Assembly: GCA_910586555.1 (NCBI GenBank)
Contig: CAJUJY010000095.1
Span: forward strand, 1-10,075
Direction of reading: 5' to 3'
Length of the DNA: 10,075 nt
DNA from: an uncultured Lachnospiraceae bacterium
GTDB lineage: Bacteria > Bacillota > Clostridia > Lachnospirales > Lachnospiraceae
Numbering within the stretch: position 1 is the first letter of the stretch; the number at the start of each line of letters is the position of its first letter. This document shows, piece by piece, positions 1-6,273 of the stretch. A program made the translations under genes and the position numbers. Under the pieces are notes generated by a model that made no database searches, was not told where the DNA came from, and was given only the letters and a program-made list of their open reading frames with translations.

Positions 1-17
1 AGAAAGGGGTTAAAATT

Positions 18-74
18 ATGCCTAAAAATCAAGTTTTCGGACAGTCTGGGGGGGGAATAAGAAATGGGAGTTGA
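18..74 (+). other. Short reading frame overlapping the next gene; leader peptide or tail of an upstream gene
   Basis: An 18-codon frame starts at ATG 18, with AAGGGG at 4-9 as a well-spaced ribosome binding site, and stops at TGA 72-74. It overlaps the start of the next gene by 11 bases, so translation could be coupled. The same frame is open to the left edge, so it may instead be the last codons of a gene outside the window. It contains a run of eight Gs at 48-55. No length change of that run would fuse it to the downstream gene, because TAA at 58-60 stands directly before ATG 64 in that gene's frame. I do not recognise the peptide. Confidence 0.25.
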
Positions 75-705
75 TTATAAAGAATTACCTTTTCGTGACA
101 GACCGGATTTAACACCATATTTAATTCATCTTACTAAAAATACAAAAGAAGATGATGAATGTTCTGCATATGATAATTTGTTGAGTATATTAAAAGAAGG
201 AGAAATTTGGGGAAGTACTAACAGTGGATTTATTAAAGGCAGGGGAAACACGGCAGTTTGCTTTATGGACATTCCCTTTTCTTCTTTAAAATATGTTTTA
301 AACGAAGAAAATTCATCTTCTTCACGTCCTAGATATGAACCATATGGGATATTTGTTGAAAAAAGTTATGGATATAAAAAAGGAATTAGGCCAGTATTAT
401 ATTTGTCAGATGAAGAGGTTTTAGATTTGAAATTACCTGCTAAAGAATTGTGGAGAGTTGTAAAATTAGAAGTGCATAATAGAGATTGGATTAGCTGGAT
501 TCATGAAAGGGAATGGAGATGTAAAGGGGATTTTCAATTACCACATAAAAATCTTACACATACTTTTAAACTAGGTGTATTGGTAAAGACTTATCAAGAT
601 GTTTTAAAATTACAGAAAGATATAAAGACTAATCCAAATGATTATAAAATTGAAATAAGCACTATTTTACCATTAGATATTATTTGTCAAGGATTATATG
701 TTTAA
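64..705 (+). CDS. AbiGi/DUF2971-like protein, probable phage-defence component
   Basis: 213-aa soluble protein with no signal peptide or membrane segment. It reads like the AbiGi / DUF2971 group, which is linked with abortive phage infection. Early residues LIHLTKN and LLSILKEGEIWGS fit the family pattern of a fold opening followed by '..IL..G.I'. Then come AVCFMDIPFS (about residues 64-73, the 'CF.diP' motif), YEPYGIFVEK, RPVLYL, and finally SWIHEREWRC (about 144-153), whose E-x-E-W-R is the most typical element of DUF2971-like proteins. The start at ATG 64 is the first in frame after a stop at 58-60. The eight-G run at 48-55 is the only Shine-Dalgarno-like sequence before it. Biochemical activity is unknown; the defence role is inferred from family resemblance and from the nuclease and toxin-antitoxin genes a few kb away. 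No terminator is visible; an inserted repeat element begins just after the stop. Confidence 0.6.
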   Translation: MGVDYKELPFRDRPDLTPYLIHLTKNTKEDDECSAYDNLLSILKEGEIWGSTNSGFIKGRGNTAVCFMDIPFSSLKYVLNEENSSSSRPRYEPYGIFVEKSYGYKKGIRPVLYLSDEEVLDLKLPAKELWRVVKLEVHNRDWISWIHEREWRCKGDFQLPHKNLTHTFKLGVLVKTYQDVLKLQKDIKTNPNDYKIEISTILPLDIICQGLYV

Positions 706-719
706 TTAAAATAATTGGC

Positions 720-914
720 GTTACGATTCACGGCTATTCCGAACATCATGCGAAAAACCATTCGGCTATGCCGTCTGGCGTTGCAAAAACAGCAGCTTTT
801 GTTTTTCTTATGATGTTTAGAACAGCCTACACGCTGGTTTTAGAAAATAGTCAAACTCATCGTGCTTGCACGTAAGAGGGTGACTATTTTCTAAAACCAG
901 CCGTGAATAGTAAC
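720..914. mobile_element. 195-bp MITE-like element with terminal inverted repeats and 8-bp target duplication
   Basis: The left end GTTACGATTCACGGCT (720-735) is the inverted copy of the right end AGCCGTGAATAGTAAC (899-914), with one mismatch. Directly outside both ends is TAATTGGC (712-719 and 915-922), a perfect 8-bp direct repeat as expected of a target duplication. Inside is a second, perfect 20-bp inverted repeat, CTGGTTTTAGAAAATAGTCA at 834-853 against 881-900, extended to CACG with one bulged base, and a small CGTG-CTTG-CACG hairpin (860-871) in its loop. The right end is thus present twice, in opposite directions. There is no transposase. The 8-bp duplication and ends starting GTTA resemble the IS66 group (8-bp duplications, ends usually GTAA), but that link is a guess. 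It inserted after the adhesin fragment had already been joined to the upstream gene, because both target copies match that joined sequence. Confidence 0.6.
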
Positions 915-2703
915 TAATTGGCTCATACACATAAGAATTCTTATTTGTCGGCTTATAACCACCACCATAAGCAGTATCCTCGCCATCATAGCCATGCACA
1001 TAATTAACATTTACGAAATAACTGCCGTTTGCCGTTGGGTTATTCTTATCTGTCATTGCCATACAGATGTTATCATCCCGGACACATACTTTTCCAACGA
1101 AATTTTCATCAATCCAGTAACCTGGTGAAGCTTTCACTTCAATCACATAATATGTACCTGCAGGAAGCGCATCTCTCGCTGTACTTGCAAATCCACGCTT
1201 ATCAGTCGTAAGTGTTGTTACAATATGACCGCCGTCTCTTGCATAACGAGTGTCATTCTTATAAATATCATACAGATACTGAAACGAAACAGCATCGTTA
1301 GAATAATCTGTCAAATCCTGAATCGTCGAAACCTGTCTGCCGTCTTTCGTTGCAATCTTATGGTCAGATGCATTGATGACCGCATAGGTAGCACCTTTTA
1401 ACGAAGCAACACCCTGTGCAATTGGTTTCTTCATCTCATAGTCAAGCTTTTCAATGGCAATCCCCATCGAAACAGGTTTGTTACGGCAGGCAACCGCATC
1501 CTTCGCATACTTCATCGGAAGACCATTATAGCCACGCCAACGCTCTGCGTCCATGTTATGGTCATCACCAGTAACGCTCTGGATTTGAACCATCTTTTTA
1601 TCCTCACGGATTTCAAAGTAGCCAATCCAGCTTGTATTGAGTTTATAACCAGAGTCCTTTGGAACACCTGTCTCAATAATCAGATAATCACCAAATGGCA
1701 AATCCTGGTTACCAGTACGTCCTATATTGACTTTACCGCCAGCCCCATATTTATTATCTGGATCGTCTACCAGCTCCGTTACTACTTTCTGGACACCATA
1801 TGTATCTGCAGCAGCCTGTACCTGGCTCCACTTCAAGGACATAAATTGGTCTTTTCCAGTATAACCATTGCCTTTCCATGATGGAATCTCAACTTTATCT
1901 TTATTCTTTACTACATCTTCCGACACATTGATAATAGTAAATTCAAACCCAGACAAATCAGAATCACCGGTTGCATACGGATCGTCTGAATTATAATTAT
2001 ACTTCTGGAACTCTACACCACCTCGTGGCGGCATATCAGCAGGCTGTTTCTTATCAGCGAGACTTTTATCTTCATTTGGATACAGCTCTTCTTTTAAGAG
2101 TTCTGTAAACTCTGCCTGGAACACTTCACCGTCCTCAGACATTTCACCAGCACCAACTTCTTTTCCGTCACGTTTCAGGACATATTTATCCGTATCCTTT
2201 TTCTTACCATCTTCATTGGTTTCTTCCGGACCAAGCTCATATTCCCCGACATGGCCAACGTCTAATGTATTGACCAGATAATCGTGATAACCTTCGGATG
2301 TTACTTTTGTATCTACTTCGATTACATAGTAAACACCCATCGGTAACAGATCTGGAGCAGTTTCGGCATTCCCATCTTTGTCTGTTTTTAGAACCGCGCA
2401 AATATAACCGTTGCCATCTGGATCTACCTGAAAATCAGATTCTTCTGCATAATGATACAATTCCTTGTAAGTAGGTGCATATGGATTCTTCAAGTGGTCT
2501 CCATGCTCCCAGATACTCTTTATCTTCGTACCTTTGCCGTCCGACATCTTTTTGTCATTCAGACGGACTTCGGACTTTGTGCCGTTAAGCACAACATAGG
2601 TATGACCTTCTAACGTCGCATTACCATGGTTGGCTTTGCCATTAGGCCCAAGCTCCGAGCTGTCACGCATCAAGTCAAACTTCGATACGCCGACACCGAT
2701 GCG
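817..2703 (-). pseudogene. Internal fragment of a large SpaA/Cna-B cell-surface adhesin
   Basis: A long minus-strand frame with three SpaA/Cna-B (prealbumin-like) domains of the isopeptide-forming kind seen in pilins and adhesins of Gram-positive bacteria. Counting from TTG at 2673, domain 1 has its lysine motif just upstream (GVSKFDLM, reading from 2703) and ends at YYVIEV (115-120). Domain 2 starts at VEFQKYN (Lys 224) and ends at YLIIET (330-335). Domain 3 starts at IAIEKLD (Lys 409) and ends at YYVIEV (508-513). The Lys and Glu of these motifs are the usual isopeptide and catalytic positions. There is no signal peptide and no LPXTG or membrane anchor. The frame runs on upstream past 2703 to a stop at 2785-2787 with no ATG and no ribosome binding site, and the residues after YEPI (from 915 down) are read from the MITE-like element. 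It is therefore an internal slice of a much larger gene. Its GC content is visibly higher than that of all its neighbours. Expression as a functional surface protein is unlikely. Confidence 0.7.
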
Positions 2704-2792
2704 GGGTGAGGAGTTTAGAATAATAGAATTATTGTTGTGATACTTTACAAATAATATAAATAAGCTTGTATAAAATTTAAAAAATTAACATC

Positions 2793-2821
2793 TTGCCAAC
2801 TACCAAGATCGGTTTTACAAT
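2793..2821 (+). promoter_or_regulatory. Sigma-A type promoter for the 171-aa protein gene
   Basis: TTGCCA (2793-2798), a 17-base spacer and TACAAT (2816-2821) make a near-consensus housekeeping promoter. Transcription would begin near 2828, inside an alternating TA run (2821-2832), giving a leader of about 30 bases before the AAAGGAGG ribosome binding site at 2842-2849. Confidence 0.6.
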
Positions 2822-2857
2822 ATATATATATATAAATCAGGAAAGGAGGCATTTAAT

Positions 2858-3373
2858 ATGTATAGAAATAATTTATCTGAAAAGTCGAAAGAGTATATCA
2901 TGAATTATATAAAGGCAGAACTTATTATTTGGTATCAGGATCATGCAGGTGAATTTCTTCTGCAACGATATCTTAAGTATAAAAATTTGTTTATACAGAG
3001 ATATTACAAAAAGAGATTTTTTGAATTTTGCGATTCAGGTAAAGATGATAAGAATGTTGTTTTTAAATTATTTATCGAAGATTTTAAAGAATGGTGCGAG
3101 CAAATCGAAAAAAATGATGGTTTATCTAATCTTGATGTGATGGAAGATAACATTGAAGAAACAGAAAAAATTTTCTTAAATCTTGTCCGTAAAGTACATA
3201 TTTTTACAAGACACAGAAAAGAAATTGACTGGTCTGTAAAGGAAATTGCTGATGGCGTGCTTTGCCATATGTCAGAATATGAAAAGAATAACCATCCAAT
3301 TGGAGTGACTATCGAAGAGGATATGCTTGATTGTTTAATGTATAATATTCAAAATTATCAGGGAACGGTCTAA
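2858..3373 (+). CDS. Hypothetical protein, 171 aa
   Basis: I do not recognise this protein. It starts at ATG 2858, eight bases after a strong ribosome binding site AAAGGAGG, and has its own promoter, so it is very probably expressed. It is charged, rich in Lys, Glu, Asn and aromatic residues, and looks mostly helical, with no signal peptide or membrane span. Notable stretches are a basic aromatic patch around residues 45-55 (QRYYKKRFFEF) and an acidic middle. It stands alone: the adhesin fragment upstream and the nuclease gene downstream both lie on the other strand. Past its stop the next frame stays open to 3462 with protein-like composition, so the C-terminus may have been shortened by a small deletion or insertion near 3355-3370. 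Confidence 0.6.
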   Translation: MYRNNLSEKSKEYIMNYIKAELIIWYQDHAGEFLLQRYLKYKNLFIQRYYKKRFFEFCDSGKDDKNVVFKLFIEDFKEWCEQIEKNDGLSNLDVMEDNIEETEKIFLNLVRKVHIFTRHRKEIDWSVKEIADGVLCHMSEYEKNNHPIGVTIEEDMLDCLMYNIQNYQGTV

Positions 3374-3521
3374 TTAACTGCTACATAATTGATAAAAAAT
3401 CGCCTTATAAAAGAATTGCAACTGTGGAAATACAGAACGGGGATAAGAATACAAACGTATAAACATACAGTGGGTATACTTGTTCCATAAGTACTACAAT
3501 AGAATAATGTCATATTGTATA

Positions 3522-3564
3522 AAAAAGGATGGGGCATGGAAACCTGTTAGCTTCCATGCCCCAT
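3522..3564 (-). terminator. Rho-independent terminator of the Mrr-like nuclease gene
   Basis: A 13-bp perfect stem (3529-3541 paired with 3552-3564, core TGGGGCATGGAA) with a 10-base loop is followed on the minus strand by CC and six Ts (3528-3521). It begins four bases after the stop codon at 3568-3570. The T tract lies only on the minus-strand side, so it serves the minus-strand gene. Confidence 0.85.
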
Positions 3565-3567
3565 TAA

Positions 3568-4434
3568 TTACATTTCCAAAATAGATTTATTATAGTTTCC
3601 TTCCTCGGCTAAAGCCCTCACTTTACGTTTTAAGACGTCTGTAAAATTAAGTTGTCGTGTTAAGGCTATTGCCAATTCCTGAACCGTCATTAACACAATA
3701 TTTACAGTTCTTCCGTTTGAAAATGTTGCTAATGCTTCATCAGTATAGCCTGAAAAACTAATAAATAATCCCCTCGTAAAACCAGATTTTGATGATACCT
3801 TTTCATTAAAAGTCACCAAATCACCTTTATCAATTTTTTTATTTGTCCATTTTGCTTCCAAAAGATAAACTTCATTGAACAACAAAAAACTTCCGTCAAT
3901 TTGTTCTCCAACTACTTTAAAACTTCTTCTTGGCTCTAAACCATTATTTTCAAACAAACTATGTAAGTACTTTTCAAAGGCAAACCCACGTTTCTGAGGA
4001 CTATCTATAAAGTCAGTTAAACTTGTTAGCTCATTTAAGTATTTGCTATAATCTATAACTGGTTTTGTTGGTGTTTTTTGTGTTGTATTTTGAACAGTAT
4101 TCTTAACAGAAACAGTTTTTCCGATAAGCTGATTGCCAATTTCAGCGCATTTCTTAAATAGTTCTGTATCTTTATCTTCAATCATATTTTTTGCTTGCAT
4201 ATAACGCATTAGTTCTAATAATAGTTTTCCGACGGTTACATTATCATACTCTGCAATAATATTTCTTAAAATTTTTGCCTTTGATAGTCCATGATATTTT
4301 TTGTATATATCAATTTTTATTAGACTATAAACAAATTCTTGGAAAGAACGATTTGAAAAATCAAGCACATAGCCTGAGCGCATTCCAAACAACTGTTCAA
4401 AATATTCTTTTTCAACGAAATCTATTTTTGCCAT
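3568..4434 (-). CDS. Two-domain defence-type nuclease: AbiJ-like N-terminus and Mrr-like PD-(D/E)XK domain
   Basis: 288-aa protein from ATG 4434. The N-terminal ~100 residues (DFSNRSFQEFVYSLI at about 25-39, then LSKAKILRNII and a helical stretch to RYMQ) resemble the N-terminal domains of AbiJ-type abortive infection proteins. A Thr/Gln/Lys-rich linker (about 107-125) follows. The C-terminal part has the Mrr / type IV restriction endonuclease pattern: Glu154 in GFAFEKYL, Asp180 in GEQIDGSF, and Glu193-Ala-Lys195 in YLLEAKW, a full PD-(D/E)XK set; then GFTRGLFISFSGYT, typical of Mrr-family cores. It probably cuts DNA, perhaps modified or phage DNA. I chose ATG 4434 over ATG 4473 because GGTGAGG (4449-4443) sits correctly before it, while the earlier ATG overlaps the promoter -10 box. 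Monocistronic, with promoter and terminator. The nuclease call is firm; the AbiJ link and the substrate are inferred. Confidence 0.75.
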   Translation of the reverse strand: MAKIDFVEKEYFEQLFGMRSGYVLDFSNRSFQEFVYSLIKIDIYKKYHGLSKAKILRNIIAEYDNVTVGKLLLELMRYMQAKNMIEDKDTELFKKCAEIGNQLIGKTVSVKNTVQNTTQKTPTKPVIDYSKYLNELTSLTDFIDSPQKRGFAFEKYLHSLFENNGLEPRRSFKVVGEQIDGSFLLFNEVYLLEAKWTNKKIDKGDLVTFNEKVSSKSGFTRGLFISFSGYTDEALATFSNGRTVNIVLMTVQELAIALTRQLNFTDVLKRKVRALAEEGNYNKSILEM

Positions 4435-4471
4435 ATCAAACACCTCACCGAAAGTTAAAATATTGTTTTTC

Positions 4472-4500
4472 ATTATATCATGATAGTATAATTTAGTCCA
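4472..4500 (-). promoter_or_regulatory. Promoter of the Mrr-like nuclease gene
   Basis: On the minus strand TGGACT (4500-4495), a 17-base spacer and a perfect TATAAT (4477-4472) form a good promoter. The ATG at 4473-4471 overlaps this -10 box, which rules it out as a start if the promoter is real and supports the start at 4434. The leader would be about 30 bases. Confidence 0.6.
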
Positions 4501-4737
4501 TAAAAATCAGGACACGTGCAAGTTATGATATATAAGATACTGTGGACTTGTGCCACCTACGCCCGTATCTGTACAATCGTATCAATACCATTTAATGTTC
4601 TATTAAAGTCTTTGCTGTATTTTTGTATTAGTTTCTTAGCTGCCAAGCTTTTCTTTGTGGTAATCTTTATTCCTGCTTTACTTGCCGTTTTACCTAACAT
4701 AAACAAAAGATATTACAAAGACTTGATATTACAGTAA
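4501..4737. other. Region with two competing short frames, no gene I can support
   Basis: Between the nuclease promoter and the toxin-antitoxin operon. The plus strand is open from GTG 4516 to 4737 (73 codons, hydrophobic, rich in Phe, Leu and Ile) with only a weakly placed AGGA. The minus strand, in 4557-4700, encodes 47 residues from ATG (MLGKTASKAGIK..., Lys-rich, ending TIVQIRA), with no ribosome binding site. A hydrophobic frame opposite a Lys-rich one is what AT-rich antisense pairs give, so at most one is real. The minus-strand peptide looks more like a piece of a natural protein, possibly the debris of a gene. The last 15 bases of the plus frame overlap the -35 box of the next promoter. 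Confidence 0.3.
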
Positions 4738-4772
4738 AAATTACATATAATATAATTAGCTAATCTAGCTAA
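4723..4772 (+). promoter_or_regulatory. Toxin-antitoxin promoter with overlapping operator repeats
   Basis: TTGATA (4723-4728), a 17-base spacer and a perfect TATAAT (4746-4751) form a strong promoter. Directly after it TAGCTAA occurs twice (4757-4763 and 4766-4772, a 9-bp step), the first copy inside the perfect palindrome ATTAGCTAAT (4755-4764). The repeats cover the expected transcription start, an ideal place for the antitoxin to repress its own operon, as known for Phd/YefM proteins. The binding is inferred from position and symmetry. Confidence 0.65.
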
Positions 4773-4795
4773 GTATATTGACAGGAGGTGCATGT

Positions 4796-5038
4796 ATGAC
4801 ACAAGTAAACATGTTTGAGGCTAAAACAGATTTGTCAAAGTTAATAAAGATGCTTGAAACAAAGCAGGAAGATGTTATTTATCTGGCAAGGAATGGAACA
4901 GCTGTTGCACAGATTACACTAATTCCGAAAAACCAAGGAATAAAACGTATTGGCGTAGCTGAGGGAAAATTCAAAGTTCCCGAAATGTTTGATGAATGGG
5001 ACAAAGAGATTGAAGAAATGTTTGGAGGAGAGATATGA
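4796..5038 (+). CDS. Phd/YefM-family antitoxin
   Basis: 80-aa antitoxin of a type II toxin-antitoxin pair. The N-terminal half (VNMFEAKTDLSKLIKMLETKQ, with VIYLARNGTAVAQI following) is a typical Phd/YefM dimerisation and DNA-binding domain: beta strand, the 'AK.dLSkLi' helix, then 'I.i.rnGkpvA.l'. The C-terminal tail (from about residue 47; KFKVPEMFDEWDKEIEEMF) is acidic with aromatic residues, the usual toxin-covering segment. The start is ATG 4796, five bases after AGGAGGTG (4783-4790). A TTG at 4778 in the same frame would place the ribosome binding site inside the gene and is rejected. The stop overlaps the toxin start in ATGA, so the two are translationally coupled. It should neutralise the PIN toxin and repress the operon. 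Confidence 0.88.
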   Translation: MTQVNMFEAKTDLSKLIKMLETKQEDVIYLARNGTAVAQITLIPKNQGIKRIGVAEGKFKVPEMFDEWDKEIEEMFGGEI

Positions 5039-5439
5039 GAATTTTGCTTGATACACATATTCTTCTCTGGGCACTTTCAAATGATGCTGAATTGCCAGAA
5101 AAAGCAAGGGAACTGATTGAGAATAAAGAAAATGAGATTTATTACAGTGTTGTTTCCTTATGGGAAGTGGAAATAAAACATCTGGCACATCCTGATATAA
5201 TGCCTGTTTCAGCAGAGGAAATTTCTGGATATTGTGAACAGTCTGGATATAAGCAAATAACAATCAAAGAAAACCACATTTTCACTATGAAAGAATTAAA
5301 ACGTGAAAAAAACACCCAGCCACATAAAGATCCATTTGACCGGATGCTTATATGTCAGGCAGATGTAGAAAAGATGGTTTTTATCACACATGATTCCCTT
5401 ATTCCTGGCTATAACAAATCCTGTATTCTGTTCTTATGA
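5035..5439 (+). CDS. PIN-domain toxin (VapC-like ribonuclease)
   Basis: 134-aa PIN-domain protein of the COG3744-type toxin group. Metal-binding acidic residues are all present: Asp6 in ILLDTHILLW, Glu44 in SLWEVEIK, Asp99 and Asp102 in HKDPFDRMLICQA, and Asp120 in ITHDSLI. Length and motif order match the family. It is expected to cut RNA (tRNA or rRNA in studied relatives) when the antitoxin is lost, giving growth arrest or plasmid or island maintenance. It starts in a 4-base ATGA overlap with the antitoxin, and GGAGGAG just upstream can serve as ribosome binding site. No lesion is visible, so the pair is probably active. Downstream a weak hairpin (GGGGA / TCCCC, 5454-5474) lacks a T tract and is not a convincing terminator. 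Confidence 0.88.
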   Translation: MRILLDTHILLWALSNDAELPEKARELIENKENEIYYSVVSLWEVEIKHLAHPDIMPVSAEEISGYCEQSGYKQITIKENHIFTMKELKREKNTQPHKDPFDRMLICQADVEKMVFITHDSLIPGYNKSCILFL

Positions 5440-5590
5440 TTTATTTGTTGGGGATATTTTTTGACATTCCCCATACCTGAAACAATAAGTTTTATTATAT
5501 ATTGGGTAAATTTTCCATTTAGGTGTCAAAACTTAAAATAAAATTACTGGTAACTTATAAATAATTTTACACAATCAGAAATTGTCAAGG

Positions 5591-5915
5591 TTAGCCATAT
5601 ATTACTGCATCATTATGTAAAGACAGATTGTCACTATGTGGCATATAGTAAAACTTCCTGTCATTAATAATGGATGCTGCAACAGTTTCTGTTATTTGTA
5701 CATCAAAGCCATCTTTATACCATTTGTCTAAACAAAAGCCTGTAGTAACACCGTTCCACGGACAGGCAATTAACAGAACCATAAGTGGATTACCAGTCCA
5801 TAAATCCAGGCTGGCGGCATGTACTTCTGCTTTTAATAGTTCATCAGGAAGTGCGTTTTTAACATGCTGGCAGATGTATTCTGCAAACTCTTTTTTTACT
5901 TGTTATTTCATTCAT
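5591..5915 (-). pseudogene. DUF5688-like protein, short and frameshifted
   Basis: The minus strand has AGAGGA (5930-5925) and ATG 5915, but the frame stops after 18 codons. A seven-base homopolymer (5891-5897, As on the coding strand) follows codon 6; skipping one A there opens a continuous frame to TAA at 5591-5593, giving about 107 residues: FAEYICQHVKNALPDELL, then NPLMVLLIACPWNGVTTG, then FCLDKWYKDGFDVQ. The order 'F..Y....l.LP.E...A', 'G..T', '..ldk.Y..G' resembles the first third of DUF5688, a Lachnospiraceae family of about 300 residues and unknown function. So it is both frameshifted and truncated. A sequencing error or homopolymer variation could account for the frameshift, not for the missing C-terminus. 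The family match is from memory and moderate. Confidence 0.5.
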
Positions 5916-6098
5916 AATTATTTTCCTCTTGTATATTTTTTTACAGCATTATACCCACACACAAAGTATGTTTTTAATTAAATACAGCCATAACAATGAA
6001 TGGTAATGTCAGTTCAAATGTAATAATATAGAAAATATAAAAGTTAAAAGAATTGGAAAATATATAAAGAAATCCAAGGGAATTTTAATAAGGGGGTT

Positions 6099-6120
6099 AA
6101 TGGGGATGAAAATCCCCATT
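6099..6120. repeat. Perfect hairpin AATGGGGAT-GAAA-ATCCCCATT
   Basis: A 9-bp perfect stem (6099-6107 with 6112-6120) closed by a GAAA tetraloop. No T tract follows on either strand, so it is not a normal terminator. Its place before the initiator gene suggests a replication- or expression-related structure; function unknown. Confidence 0.5.
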
Positions 6121-6160
6121 GAAGATATTTTACATCAGATAAGGATGTCAATTATAAAAT

Positions 6161-6225
6161 TAAAAACCACATATTGATAGTTTTGAAAAATAAAAACTAC
6201 GCATCTTGAAAAAGTGTGGTTTTTA
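6161..6225 (+). repeat. Three copies of an 11-bp box before the initiator gene
   Basis: TAAAAACCACA occurs at 6161-6171 and, inverted, at 6215-6225; a near copy TAAAAACTACG stands at 6191-6201. The two direct copies lie 30 bp apart and agree further (both continue with CAT or ATAT and then TTGA). The inverted copy lies between TTGAAA (6206-6211) and TAAAGT (6229-6234), a weak promoter with 17-base spacing. Rep_3 initiators bind direct repeats at the origin and inverted half sites at their own promoter, so this mixture suits Rep binding, but that role is inferred. Confidence 0.45.
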
Positions 6226-6273
6226 TGATAAAGTAGCAAATATTAAACCAGATAAACAAAGGAGTGTGCAAAT

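Larger units (their letters stand above)
5916..6273. other. Leader region of the replication initiator, no protein gene seen
   Basis: 358 very AT-rich bases. From left to right: the ribosome binding site of the DUF5688 remnant (minus strand), plain AT-rich sequence, a perfect 9-bp hairpin with GAAA tetraloop (6099-6120), three copies of an 11-bp box (6161-6225), a promoter candidate, and the AAAGGAG ribosome binding site (6258-6264) of the initiator gene. This is where a Rep_3-type origin or operator could lie, but I see no array of regular iterons. Confidence 0.5.

Noticed and set aside
684..875. 63-codon plus-strand frame
   Set aside because: It starts inside the AbiGi-like gene and runs through the inverted-repeat element; no ribosome binding site. 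It is a reading of the element, not a gene.
1029..1881. Plus-strand frames of 60 and 107 codons
   Set aside because: They are antisense to the SpaA/Cna-B frame, whose domain motifs show the coding strand.
4435..4473. Earlier ATG at 4473 for the nuclease
   Set aside because: No ribosome binding site, and the codon overlaps the -10 box of the likely promoter; ATG 4434 has GGTGAGG correctly placed.
4778..4795. TTG start six codons upstream of the antitoxin
   Set aside because: It would put AGGAGGTG inside the coding sequence; ATG 4796 lies five bases after it.
5454..5474. Terminator after the PIN toxin
   Set aside because: The stem is only about six pairs, the loop is long, and no T tract follows.
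5670..5981. 103-codon plus-strand frame
   Set aside because: Antisense to the DUF5688-like remnant, with no ribosome binding site and irregular composition.
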